NCBI GenBank assembly: GCA_016717595.1
Contig: JADKFE010000029.1
Span: 20,967 to 84,966 of the forward strand
Direction: 5' to 3'
Source: Deltaproteobacteria bacterium
GTDB lineage: Bacteria > Myxococcota_A > UBA796 > CAJQPC01
Length of the DNA: 64,000 bases
Below are positions 55,455-63,830 of the stretch, one piece after another. The notes under the pieces are model-generated. The model was not told where the DNA came from and did not search any database. It worked only from the letters and a program-made list of their open reading frames with translations. The position numbers were made by a program, and so were the translations under genes. Position 1 is the stretch's first letter. The number at the start of each line of letters is the position of its first letter.

Positions 55455-56371
55455 GCCTCGACGACACGCTGACGGCCCTCGGCGTCAAGGTCAGCCCCAA
55501 CCAACGCCTAGACCGACTGGTCTACTGGCGTGTGGGCGGCCCGGCGGAGCGTCTGCTCGACATCAGCACGGTGGCCCAGCTCCAAGGGGTGATGGCCCTG
55601 GGGGAGCCGATGACCGTGCTGGGTCGAGGCTCAAACGCCTTGGTGCACGACGACGGCGTGCCTGGGCTCACCCTCCGTCTGGGCGGTGAGCTGTGTGAGC
55701 TGAACCTGATCAGCGCCGATCGGGCGTGGGTGGGGGCGGGCCTGGGCCTCACCGTGCTCATCAACCGCCTGGACAAGCTCGGTCTCGCCGGGGCTGAGCC
55801 CTTCGCGGGGGTGCCGGGCACGGTCGGCGGCGCCGTGGTGATGAACGCGGGGACAACCTTAGGCGAAGCGAAAGATCTGGTGGAGGCCGTGGAGTTTGTG
55901 TTGCCCGGCGGCGAGGTTCGCCAGGTGCCCGCTGAGGCGCTGCGGTTCGCGTATCGCCACGCGGAGCTGCCCTCTGGCGCCATCCTCACCCGGGCGCTGC
56001 TCCGGTTGATCACAGAGGGCGTCGAGGCCCGAATCACCCAACGAAAGGCCCTGTTGGAGCGGCGGAAGGCCACCCAGCCTCTGGATCTGCCCTCGTGTGG
56101 GTCTACCTTCACCAACCCGCCCGGAGACTTCGCTGGGCGGCTGATCGAGGCCGCCGGGCTCAAAGGCGCGCAGATCGGCGGCGCGCAGATCAGCCCCAAA
56201 CACGCGAACTTCTTCGTGAACACCGGGGACGCGACGGCGGCGCAGCTCGCCGCGCTCATCCGCCTCGCCCGTCGAGAGGTGTTGCGCCAGTTCGGGGTGC
56301 TGTTGACCCCCGAGGTGCGCCTCATCGGCCCTTGGCCCGACGACGCGCTGAGCCCCGACCGGCCCGATTAG
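55451..56371 (+). CDS. murB: UDP-N-acetylenolpyruvoylglucosamine reductase
   Basis: 306 residues, GTG 55451 overlapping the TGA of the preceding gene (GTGA), so translation is coupled. FAD-binding motifs: VYWRVGGPAERLLDIS, VLGRGSNALVHDDGVPG, and FAGVPGTVGGAVVMNAGTTL. PSCGSTFTNPPGDFAGRLIE holds the catalytic Ser region, SPKHANFFVNTGDATA follows, and LLTPEVRLIGPW carries the terminal Glu. It makes UDP-N-acetylmuramate in the second step of peptidoglycan precursor synthesis. In most genomes murB sits in or near the dcw cluster; here its only partner is an amidohydrolase lipoprotein. The stop overlaps that of the convergent gene by three to four bases. Confidence 0.95.
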   Translation: MSLDDTLTALGVKVSPNQRLDRLVYWRVGGPAERLLDISTVAQLQGVMALGEPMTVLGRGSNALVHDDGVPGLTLRLGGELCELNLISADRAWVGAGLGLTVLINRLDKLGLAGAEPFAGVPGTVGGAVVMNAGTTLGEAKDLVEAVEFVLPGGEVRQVPAEALRFAYRHAELPSGAILTRALLRLITEGVEARITQRKALLERRKATQPLDLPSCGSTFTNPPGDFAGRLIEAAGLKGAQIGGAQISPKHANFFVNTGDATAAQLAALIRLARREVLRQFGVLLTPEVRLIGPWPDDALSPDRPD

Positions 56372-59300
56372 TCCAGCGGCAGATCCCGCATCGCCCCGGT
56401 GCGCCAGTCCACGGCGCGTAGGCGGTGGTTGTTGGTGTCGGCGACGATTAAAAACTCCCCGGCGATGCACAGGCCGCCGGGCTCACACAGCTCCGCCGGA
56501 TCTCCGCCGCAGAGGGTGCGCACGGTCACGGACTCGCCGAGCTCGAGGCGTTTGATCTTGTGGTTGAAGGTGTCGGCCACATAGAGCGCGTCGTCGCCGC
56601 CGGTGATCGCCAGAGGGTGCTGCAGGCGCACGGCCTCGCCTTGGCCGTCGATGTCGCCGAAGTCGAACAGACCGGCGCCCACCAAGGTGCTCACCCGGCC
56701 CTCAGCGAGATCAAACAGGCGCACGCTGGAGGTCTCGGCGTCTGTCCAGAACAGAAAGCGGCCCAGGAGCAGGAGCCCCGAGGGCTGGGCCAAGGCGGCC
56801 TCGTTGGGGGCGCCGTCGATGTGCTCCTCGCGGCCCGAGCCCACGAAGGGGCCCAAGGCGCCACGGTCGGGGTGATACACCCAGAGCTGGTGCGCCCCGG
56901 CCATGGCGATGAACACCACCCCTTCAGCGGCGGCGACGTCCCAGGGGGAGCGCAGATCGGCCTCTAAGGGGCCCCGGCGCCCGCCGCCGTCTCCTTTGCC
57001 CAGACGGCCCGAGCCCGCCACGCGGCGCATCTGGCCGTCCTCAAGGTTCACCACCCGCAGGCTGTGGTTGCCGGTGTCGGCGACGTACAGGAGCGCGCCG
57101 TCGCGGGCGAGGCCTTGGGGGCTGTTGAGCTGAGGAGACGCGCCGTCACGATCTCCGGGGCTGCCGTCACCCCACACCCTCAGGATCCGCGCCGCGGGCC
57201 AACCGTCGGGGCCGCGGCCAAGCCTGGCCTCGATCACCCGATGGTGCCCCGTGTCAGAGACATACAGTCGCGCGTCAGGGCCGAAGGGGTCGGTGTCGCG
57301 GAGCTGCTCGGCGGCATCGGGCCACAGGGCCACCTTGCCGGGGTAGAGGAGCGTGGTGTTTGACGGCGGGGCGCTGTGGGTGAGGGGCCTTGGCGCGGCG
57401 GGGGACTCCTCCTCGGCCAACACACGGCGCACGATCTCGCCGAGCACGTCCCGGCGCACCTCACCCGAGCCCTGCCAGGCGATCTTGCCCTGGGCGTCGA
57501 TCACCATCAGCGTGGGCCAGGCCTTCACGGCGTACTCGCTCCACACGGCGTGTTCGGGGTCCAAGAGCACGGGGTGGGTGACGTTGTGGCGGCCCAAGGC
57601 CCGGCGCACGTTCTCGGGATCTCGCTCGGCGTCAAACTTCGCGCTGTGAACGCCCACAAACACGACGGGCTGGCCCTCAAACCGCGCCTCTAAGGCCGCG
57701 AGCTCAGGCAGCACATGCAGGCAGTTCACGCAGCAGTAGGTCCAGAAGTCGAGCACGATCACCTGGCCACGCAGGGCGGAGAGCTGGAGCGGGGCCTCTG
57801 TGTTGAGCCACAAGCTGGGATCGTTCGGGAGCTCCGGGGCGGTGAGGCGGCCTGTGGCCCCAGCGCGGCGGCGGGGGCGGGTCAGCTCGTCCAGGAGCGC
57901 GCCCAGGGCCTCGGGTGTGGTGACCGGCAGGCGGCAGGCGCCGTCTTCACACACATAGGCCGTGGCGAGGCCGCCCTGGGGCGCGCGCCCGGCCATGAAC
58001 GGCGTGAGGGGCGAGGGGGCGTCCCCGGCGGTGAGCACCACAAAGGGCAGGTAGCGGCGGCGGACTTCAGCGAGCAGGGCCTCTCGACCTTCGATGGGGC
58101 CGACCACGCCGATCTCCAGAGCGCGACCGGCGCGCCACGCCGCGGCGATGGCCTCGGGGCCAAAGGCCCGGCTCGCCCGGCTCAAGAGCGGCTGCAGCGA
58201 GCGCAGCACACGGTCGGCCTTCTCGCCCAGATCGGTGCGCCCGGTGAGCGCCTCCAGTCGGGTGAACGCCAAGGTGGCCACGCCGTTGCCCGAAGGGGTC
58301 GCCCCGCCGATGAGCGCCTTGTTCGGCGCGACGAGGGGCTCGGCGTCTCGGCCGGTGAGCCAGAAGCCGCCGCCGTCCTCATCCCAGAACAGAGACACAG
58401 ACGCGTCGGCGAGGCGCAGGGCCTCGGTGAGCCAGGCCTCCTCGCCGCTGGCCTCGTACAGATCGATCAGGGCGTCACAGAGGAAGGCGTAGTCCTCAAA
58501 GAACGCCGCCGGGCCGGGGCGACCGTCCATCTGGCTGCGCAACAGCCGCCCGCCGTCGCCCAACACCGCCCGCGCCGCGTCTTTGGCGGCCTGGAGGTAA
58601 CGGGGCTCGCCAAGGGTGGCCGCGCCTTTGGCCAAGGCGCCGATCATCAGGGCGTTCCAGGCCGTGAGCACCTTGTCATCACGCCCCGGCGGCACCCGGG
58701 CTTGGCGTCGGGCGAGCAGCTTGGGCAGGGCCCGGTCCAAGAGCGCGCGGTCGGTCTCGTCGAGCTCCTCTTGGGGGCGCTCTAGGCGCAGCACGCTCCG
58801 ACCGTGCTCAAAGGTGCCGGCCTCGGTGACCTGCAACAAGGCGCAGGCCCGCAGGCCGTCCATGAGGCCCAAGGTCTCGCGCAGCTCGCCGGGGGTGAAC
58901 GTGTAGTAGACGCCCTCCTCGCCTTCGCTGTCGGCGTCTAAGGCTGAAGCGAAGCCGCCGCTCTCCAGGCGCAGGTCACGCAGCACAAACTCAAACAGCT
59001 CTCGGGCGATTCGTGCGTAGTGGGGCTTTCCTGTGGCCTTGAAGGCGTCGAGATAAATGGGCGCGAGCTGGCCGTTGTCGTAGAGCATCTTCTCGAAGTG
59101 GGGGATACGCCACTCGGCGTCCACGGAGTAGCGGGCGAAGCCGCCCCCGGCGAGATCGGCCATGCCGCCTTTGGCCATGGCGTCTAGGGTGGCCGTGGCC
59201 ATAGACAGGGCTTGTTCGTCTCCCGTGCGGCGCCAGGCGGCCAAGAGCGCGGCCAGGGTGCCGTGCGGCGGGAACTTCGGGGCGCCGCCGAACCCGGCGT

Positions 59301-59889
59301 GCTCGGCGTCAAAGTCCTGGGCGGCCCCGGTGACGATGGACTCTAACCACCCGTCGCTGAGCTTGCCGTGGGGGCTGGGCATCCGGGCGAGGCTCTCCAG
59401 CTCCTCCAGCACCTCGCGGCCCATGGCCAGCACGTCGTCGCGGCGCTGACTGTAGAGGTTCGCGGCGTGCTCAAGCACCTGGGTGAAGCTCGGCATCCCC
59501 CGCGACGCCTTGGGCGGAAAATAGGTGCCGCCGAAATACGGCTCACCCTTGGGGGTCAAGAACACGGTCATCGGCCAGCCGCCGTGGCCCCCGGTGAACA
59601 ACATCACGGCCTGCATGTACAGCGCGTCGAGATCGGGGCGCTCCTCGCGGTCGACCTTGATGTTGACGAAGTGGCGGTTCATCAAGGCCGCTGTCGTGGC
59701 GTCCTCGAAGCTCTCCCGCTCCATGACGTGGCACCAGTGGCAGGCGGAGTAGCCCACGCTGAGCAGGATCGGCCGGTCGGTCTCCCGGGCCAGGGCCAGG
59801 GCCTCGGGGCCCCACGGGAACCAGTCCACGGGGTTGTGGGCGTGCTGGAGGAGGTAGGGGCTCGTCTGGTTCGAGAGGCGGTTGGGCAC
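56368..59889 (-). CDS. SPATA20/YyaL-type thioredoxin-domain protein fused to NHLRC2-like TlpA/NHL module
   Basis: About 1,173 residues from GTG 59887-59889 (GGAG upstream; a start 18 residues earlier is possible). Residues 1-160 are a DUF255 thioredoxin fold with CHWC at 50-53 in SVGYSACHWCHVMERES and YMQAVMLFTGGHGGWPMTVF. Residues about 180-680 are the alpha/alpha-toroid-like domain of SPATA20/YyaL proteins. From about 700, VIVLDFWTYCCVNCLHVLPE is a TlpA/ResA-type thioredoxin with CVNC, then VFVGVHSAKFDAERDPENV. From about 800 to the end are NHL units (YVSDTGHHRVIEARLGRG, YVADTGNHSLRVVNLEDG, YVADTFNHKIKRLELGES). The second half has the NHLRC2 layout. No signal peptide is evident. Such a fusion suggests both act in one redox-related process. 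Confidence 0.85.
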   Translation of the reverse strand: MPNRLSNQTSPYLLQHAHNPVDWFPWGPEALALARETDRPILLSVGYSACHWCHVMERESFEDATTAALMNRHFVNIKVDREERPDLDALYMQAVMLFTGGHGGWPMTVFLTPKGEPYFGGTYFPPKASRGMPSFTQVLEHAANLYSQRRDDVLAMGREVLEELESLARMPSPHGKLSDGWLESIVTGAAQDFDAEHAGFGGAPKFPPHGTLAALLAAWRRTGDEQALSMATATLDAMAKGGMADLAGGGFARYSVDAEWRIPHFEKMLYDNGQLAPIYLDAFKATGKPHYARIARELFEFVLRDLRLESGGFASALDADSEGEEGVYYTFTPGELRETLGLMDGLRACALLQVTEAGTFEHGRSVLRLERPQEELDETDRALLDRALPKLLARRQARVPPGRDDKVLTAWNALMIGALAKGAATLGEPRYLQAAKDAARAVLGDGGRLLRSQMDGRPGPAAFFEDYAFLCDALIDLYEASGEEAWLTEALRLADASVSLFWDEDGGGFWLTGRDAEPLVAPNKALIGGATPSGNGVATLAFTRLEALTGRTDLGEKADRVLRSLQPLLSRASRAFGPEAIAAAWRAGRALEIGVVGPIEGREALLAEVRRRYLPFVVLTAGDAPSPLTPFMAGRAPQGGLATAYVCEDGACRLPVTTPEALGALLDELTRPRRRAGATGRLTAPELPNDPSLWLNTEAPLQLSALRGQVIVLDFWTYCCVNCLHVLPELAALEARFEGQPVVFVGVHSAKFDAERDPENVRRALGRHNVTHPVLLDPEHAVWSEYAVKAWPTLMVIDAQGKIAWQGSGEVRRDVLGEIVRRVLAEEESPAAPRPLTHSAPPSNTTLLYPGKVALWPDAAEQLRDTDPFGPDARLYVSDTGHHRVIEARLGRGPDGWPAARILRVWGDGSPGDRDGASPQLNSPQGLARDGALLYVADTGNHSLRVVNLEDGQMRRVAGSGRLGKGDGGGRRGPLEADLRSPWDVAAAEGVVFIAMAGAHQLWVYHPDRGALGPFVGSGREEHIDGAPNEAALAQPSGLLLLGRFLFWTDAETSSVRLFDLAEGRVSTLVGAGLFDFGDIDGQGEAVRLQHPLAITGGDDALYVADTFNHKIKRLELGESVTVRTLCGGDPAELCEPGGLCIAGEFLIVADTNNHRLRAVDWRTGAMRDLPLD

Positions 59890-59943
59890 GCGGGCTCCGA
59901 GGCGGTCTGGCCTCTTATCCCAAAAGCCCCCCGCTTCGTGCAA

Positions 59944-61371
59944 TCAAGGGCGTCGACACAACAACACCGGGGTCATCAGCGCGTCGGGGGTGGGCAGGAG
60001 GCCCATCAGCGCGCCCTCTTGGCTGAGGTCGATGCAGCTCAGGTCACCTTTGCGGGTGGGGCTCACGCGGAAGGTGTGGTCCCGCAGCATCACGCCGATC
60101 TTGGATCCGTCGGGGCCGTAGATCACCTCGCCGAGCTCAAACAGCTCCCCGGCGGGGGGCGCGGCGTCTGCCCCGGCCTCGCCGAAGCTGAAGTCCGCCT
60201 CGGTAGGCGGCGGGGTGCTCACGCGGCTTAAGTCCACCTTCACCCGGTGCTCTCCGCAGGCGCCGCCCACGACCACGGTGGCCGGGCTCACGCCGGGGGC
60301 GGTGAACAGGGTGGCGCCGACCTCGTCCAGCTTGGCCACGGGCCGCACCGCGCCGCTCGCGCTGCGCCCGACGCTGCCTGAGGCGTCAACGGCCACACGC
60401 TGGGGGCGATCGGCCAAGGCCACGGCGCCGCGCAGAGGCTCGTAGCCCAGGCCGATGGCGTAGTCGGGCAGGCCGATGGTGAAGTGAAGGCCGTTGGCGA
60501 CGCTGTGAAACGCCGGGTGACCAAAGAGCGCCTGACCGGGCACCGGGAGCAGGGGCACACCCGCGCTCAACAGGCTCGCCGTGCCGTCGCTGTACTCCAT
60601 CGTGGCGCTGGTGCGGGTGAGCAGGAGCAGCTCTTCGCGGCGAATCCACACCCGCAGGTCCATGTCGGCGAACAGCGGCGTGCTGCCAAAGCAGTGATCG
60701 CGGCTGTCTCGGGGCGTGAGGCTCTTCACCCGCAGAAACTCGCCTTGGTCCTCAAGAACTTGCCAGGCGATGACGGCGTTGGGGGCCTCTAGGGTGAGGG
60801 CCTCCGCCGGGCGCAGGCGCATGGAGTAGCCGCCGGGCTGGGTGTAGAGCGGGGCGTCGGACCAGGCGAGCACGGTGAGCCCCGTCGCCACGGGCTCTTG
60901 GCGGCGGTCTCGCACAGACACCAGCTCCCGGGCGCCCTCGCTCCACGCGCCCTCCACCACAAACCGGAGCTGGTGGAGCGCCTGACCGTCGGCCCCGGTG
61001 ATCGGCCTGGCCACGGGCACCAGCGCGGTGGCCGTCTTGCGCTGGTCTTGGGTCAACACGACGCTGGGCGAGGCCACCCGGGTGGGGATCTGGTTCACGC
61101 CGTCCAGGCGCGTCACCAAGGCCGTCACCGTCACCGTCGAGCCCGAGAGCCCTTTGCCCTCGGCGTAGAGCTCGGCGGTGACGGTCAACACGTACTCTTC
61201 GCCGCCCAGGTACAGCCGCTCCTCTTGGCGGAACGGCAGGGGGAACTGGCCCTCGATGATCGGCGTGCCCATGGGCTCGGTGATCTTGAGGTCCAGGACC
61301 ACGTCTTCGACCCCCGCGAAGGCCGGGGCAGACAGCGCCGAGAGCGCGGCGAGGGCGACGGTGGACAACAT
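59944..61371 (-). CDS. Exported protein of unknown function
   Basis: 475 residues from ATG 61369-61371, with AGGAGG five bases upstream. MLSTVALAALSALSAPAFAG is a signal peptide. The mature protein begins EDVVLDLKITEPMGTPIIEG and has strand-rich, Gly/Pro-rich sequence (YVLTVTAELYAEGKGLSGST, RPITGADGQALHQLRFVVEG, ALFGHPAFHSVANGLHFTIG, LPDYAIGLGYEPLRGAVALA). Single Cys residues occur at DHCFGS, GGACGEH, LSCIDLS and the end LLCRRP. A pair of disulphides is possible. I recognise no domain. It ends 54 bases before the SPATA20-like gene start on the same strand, so it may be cotranscribed. Location: periplasm or outer membrane. The upstream 0.95 kb holds tandem arrays. Confidence 0.65.
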   Translation of the reverse strand: MLSTVALAALSALSAPAFAGVEDVVLDLKITEPMGTPIIEGQFPLPFRQEERLYLGGEEYVLTVTAELYAEGKGLSGSTVTVTALVTRLDGVNQIPTRVASPSVVLTQDQRKTATALVPVARPITGADGQALHQLRFVVEGAWSEGARELVSVRDRRQEPVATGLTVLAWSDAPLYTQPGGYSMRLRPAEALTLEAPNAVIAWQVLEDQGEFLRVKSLTPRDSRDHCFGSTPLFADMDLRVWIRREELLLLTRTSATMEYSDGTASLLSAGVPLLPVPGQALFGHPAFHSVANGLHFTIGLPDYAIGLGYEPLRGAVALADRPQRVAVDASGSVGRSASGAVRPVAKLDEVGATLFTAPGVSPATVVVGGACGEHRVKVDLSRVSTPPPTEADFSFGEAGADAAPPAGELFELGEVIYGPDGSKIGVMLRDHTFRVSPTRKGDLSCIDLSQEGALMGLLPTPDALMTPVLLCRRP

Positions 61372-61486
61372 CCTGGGCCTCCTGGGCGGCGCGCGGCGGC
61401 GCCTGGGCGGGATCGTACACCGAACCCGCCGCAACCGGTGCCTGGTCCCCGGCTCGCCGCCGCCCGCCGCGCTCAGGCGCGCTCGG

Positions 61487-61576
61487 CTACTTCGTGGGCT
61501 GCGCGGGCGCTGGCGCCGCCGCCTGCTTGGGGTGACCCCGGTAGTCCGAGAGCTTGTGCGCGTGCAGAGGGGATCG
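61487..61576 (-). other. Possible coding remnant at edge of repeat region
   Basis: On the minus strand LSDYRGHPKQAAAPAPAQPT runs to a TAG stop at 61487-61489 with codon use like real genes here. Upstream, the frame enters the 41/42-bp arrays and no start or domain is convincing. It could be the C-terminus of a gene whose body was replaced or expanded by the arrays, or chance. Confidence 0.25.
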
Positions 61577-61671
61577 TTGACGCCGAAGGTGCCTCATGCG
61601 AGCGTGAAAACTCATCCGTCGGGGGGTGCGCGCCGATCGCCGACGCCGACGGAGCCCTATGCGCGCGTGCA

Positions 61672-62055
61672 GCCGCCGGTTTGGGGTTTGCGGCGGCGGA
61701 GAACACCAAACCGGCGCCGGTTTGCCCCTCGCGGCGGTGCAGAACCCCGATCCGCCGCCGGTTTGGGTTTGCGGCGGCGGTGCAGAACCCCAAACCGGCG
61801 CCGGTTTGCCCTTGCGGCGGTGCAGAACCCCAAACCGGCGCCAGTTTGCCCCTTGCGGCGGCGGAGAACCCCAAACCGGCGCCGGTTTGCCCCTTGCGGC
61901 GGCGGAGAACCCCAAACCGGCGCCGGTTTGCCCCTTGCGGCGGCGGAGAACCCCAAACCGGCGCCGGGTTGCTGCCCCTTTGCGGCGGCGGAGAACCCCA
62001 AACCGGCGCCAGTTCGGGTTTGCGGCGGTGCGGAACCTGACCGGCGCCGATCGTC
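61672..62055. repeat. 41-bp tandem array with 18-bp palindromic core
   Basis: About eight to nine head-to-tail units of 41 bp (for example unit starts GAGAAC at 61864 and 61905). Each unit contains AAACCGGCGCCGGTTT, in the best copies extended to the perfect palindrome CAAACCGGCGCCGGTTTG, followed by a GC-rich spacer ending GCGGCGGCG. At least four cores are perfect; the others have one to four changes. Period 41 bp means no constant reading frame, so the array is not a coding repeat. It lies in the 0.95-kb gap between the Ser/Thr kinase and the exported-protein gene. Confidence 0.85.
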
Positions 62056-62056
62056 G

Positions 62057-62282
62057 ACCTCGACGGCACCCCATGCGCGCGTACAGAGCCGACCGTCGAC
62101 GTCGACGGAGCCCCATGCGCGCGTGCAGAGCCGACCGTCAACGCCGACAGCACCCTATGCGCGCGTGCAGAGCCGACCGTTGACACCAACGAAGCCCCAT
62201 GTGCGCGTGCAGAGCCGACCGTCGACACCGACGGCACTCCATGCGCATGTGCGGCGCCGATCGTCTCCTTGGACGCAGCGCC
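62057..62282. repeat. 42-bp tandem array with dyad core, nested around the 41-bp array
   Basis: Five units whose ATGCGC-type landmark occurs at 62073, 62115, 62157, 62199 and 62241, exactly 42 bp apart. Each has a dyad core, perfect in CCGTCGACGTCGACGG (62093-62108) and retained in diverged form as CCGTCGACACCGACGG and CCGTTGACACCAACGA. Related but less regular copies lie to the left of the 41-bp array (61555-61672), so the 41-bp array appears inserted within this one. Although 42 is a multiple of three, no ribosome site or start supports a gene here. Confidence 0.8.
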
Positions 62283-62320
62283 ACACGTTAGAAGAGCTCA
62301 ACCACGACGGCGCGGCCCCC

Positions 62321-63830
62321 CTAAGTCCCTGGCTCCACCCGACAGCGCTTGAGCACCGGGTCGCAAGACACGGCGCAGGCCTCGCGGATCTCCAGGCGGC
62401 TCTTGGTCTCCGCGCCCCAGCCGGTCATCGTCGCGTGGTAGGTGCCCGGCGGGAGGGTGCCCGGGAGGGTGTAGCGCTGGCCGTCGCGGGTCAAGGTGAC
62501 GGCCCCGACCCCGGGGGCCACGGTGACCGCCACCCCCGCGGCCTTTGGCGCGGGCGGCGCAGCGCGCGAAGGGCGCAGGCGGGGCCTCGACGGGCGCGAC
62601 GGGCGGGGGCGGCGCCTCCACCACGACCTCCACCGGCGCGGTCGCCGCCTCAGAGCGCGGCGGCGCGGCCACCAACAGCGCCACACCCCCCACAAATAGG
62701 CTCAGGCAGGCGCCGACAAACACCCACGGCGCGAGGCTCACCCGCGGGCGATCCGGCGGCGGCGGCAGGCCCACGGTGAGCGGAGGCTCGGGTGGCCTGG
62801 GCGCGCTGAGCTGCTCGGTGAGGGCCCGCGGCGCCGCCAGCCGCTCACCCGGGCGCCGGGCGACCTTGGGCACGGCGCCCTCGGCCCAGCCCAAGAGGCT
62901 CGGGGCCTCGGCCCCACGGGCGAGGCGGTGGGCGCGGGCGTGGCGCTCCACCTCTCGGGCGCTGGGGCGATCTTCAGGGCGGGCGGCCAACATCACACAC
63001 AAGAGCCCACGCTCGGCCAAGGTGAGCGGCAGCGGCGCGAGCCGGGCGGCGATCTGTGCGTTGTGTGCGTCGGGGTTCAGCAGCGCGCGGCCCAGAGGCT
63101 CGCCCAGGAGCAGCTCCGCCGCCGTGGCGCCCAAGGCGTAGATGTCGCCCGCGGGCAGATCCACCCCGGCGAGGCGCTCGGGGCTCATGTAGCCCAGCGT
63201 GCCGTATCGAACGGCCTGGGTCTCGGCCTCACGGGCGGCGAACTCGGCGCGGGCGATGCCCAGATCGAGGATCTTCACCTCACCCCCGGCGGTGACGCGG
63301 AGATTTTGAGGCTTGATGTCGCGGTGCTGAACGAGGAGCGGCGCGCCGTCGGGGCCGAGGGTCTCCGCGGCGCAGCGCAGGGCTGAGGCGACCTCGGCGA
63401 GGATCTCCCACACCACCGAGACCGGCATCGGCGCCGCACGAGACACAAACGCGCCGAGGTCCGCGCCCTCGACCAGCTCCAGCACGACGGCCCAGCCCTC
63501 CTCAAAATGCACCAGCTCAAAGCTCTGCACGATGGCGCGGTGACGCAGGAGCCCCAAGATGCGGGCCTCGTCGCGCAGGCGGGCGAGGAGCTCAGCGCCA
63601 TGCTCGTGCTCGGTGACCGAGGTGTGCAAGAGCTTGATCGCCACCTCGCGGGAGAAGCCGCCGCGCCCGGTGAGACGCGCGCGCCACACGGCGCCGAACG
63701 CGCCGCGGCCTAACTCTTCGAGGAGCTCGTAGCGTCTCATGGGCCACTCATCGTCGTCGAGGGAGTCGAGGTACTCGCGCTCGCGGCGCTTCTTGTCCTC
63801 AGTGGGTGGGAAACGGGTCGAAGAGGGCAT
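62321..63830 (-). CDS. Membrane Ser/Thr protein kinase with C-terminal periplasmic domain; frameshifted
   Basis: Start ATG 63828-63830 (MPSSTRFPPTEDKKRRE). The kinase domain covers about residues 34-300: glycine loop YELLEELGRGAFGAVWRARL, Lys in VAIKLLHTS, Glu in RDEARILGLL, catalytic loop VQHRDIKPQNLRVT, DLG in VKILDLGIARAEF (Gly in place of Phe), activation region YMSPERLAGVDLPAGDIYAL. A membrane helix (VFVGACLSLFVGGVALLVAA) follows, then a Pro-rich linker. The frame breaks near 62560-62575; in the next frame the protein continues as SRAAPPAPKAAGVAVTVAPG and ends TKSRLEIREACAVSCDPVLK then EPGT at 62321, a PEGA-like small extracytoplasmic domain. Single-base indel is likely. It phosphorylates Ser/Thr of unknown targets. 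Confidence 0.82.

Noticed and set aside
60898..62040. Plus-strand open frame running from the exported-protein gene into the repeats
   Set aside because: The left half is antisense to a gene with signal peptide and ribosome site, and the right half is the repeat array.
61626..62183. Apparent small proteins in the repeat region on both strands
   Set aside because: The 41-bp period changes frame every unit, so any frame gives mixed low-complexity Pro/Arg sequence. There is no ribosome site or conserved domain, so I treat the region as non-coding repeat.
62057..62282. CRISPR array
   Set aside because: Units are contiguous 42-bp repeats without unique spacers, and no cas genes are present in the window.
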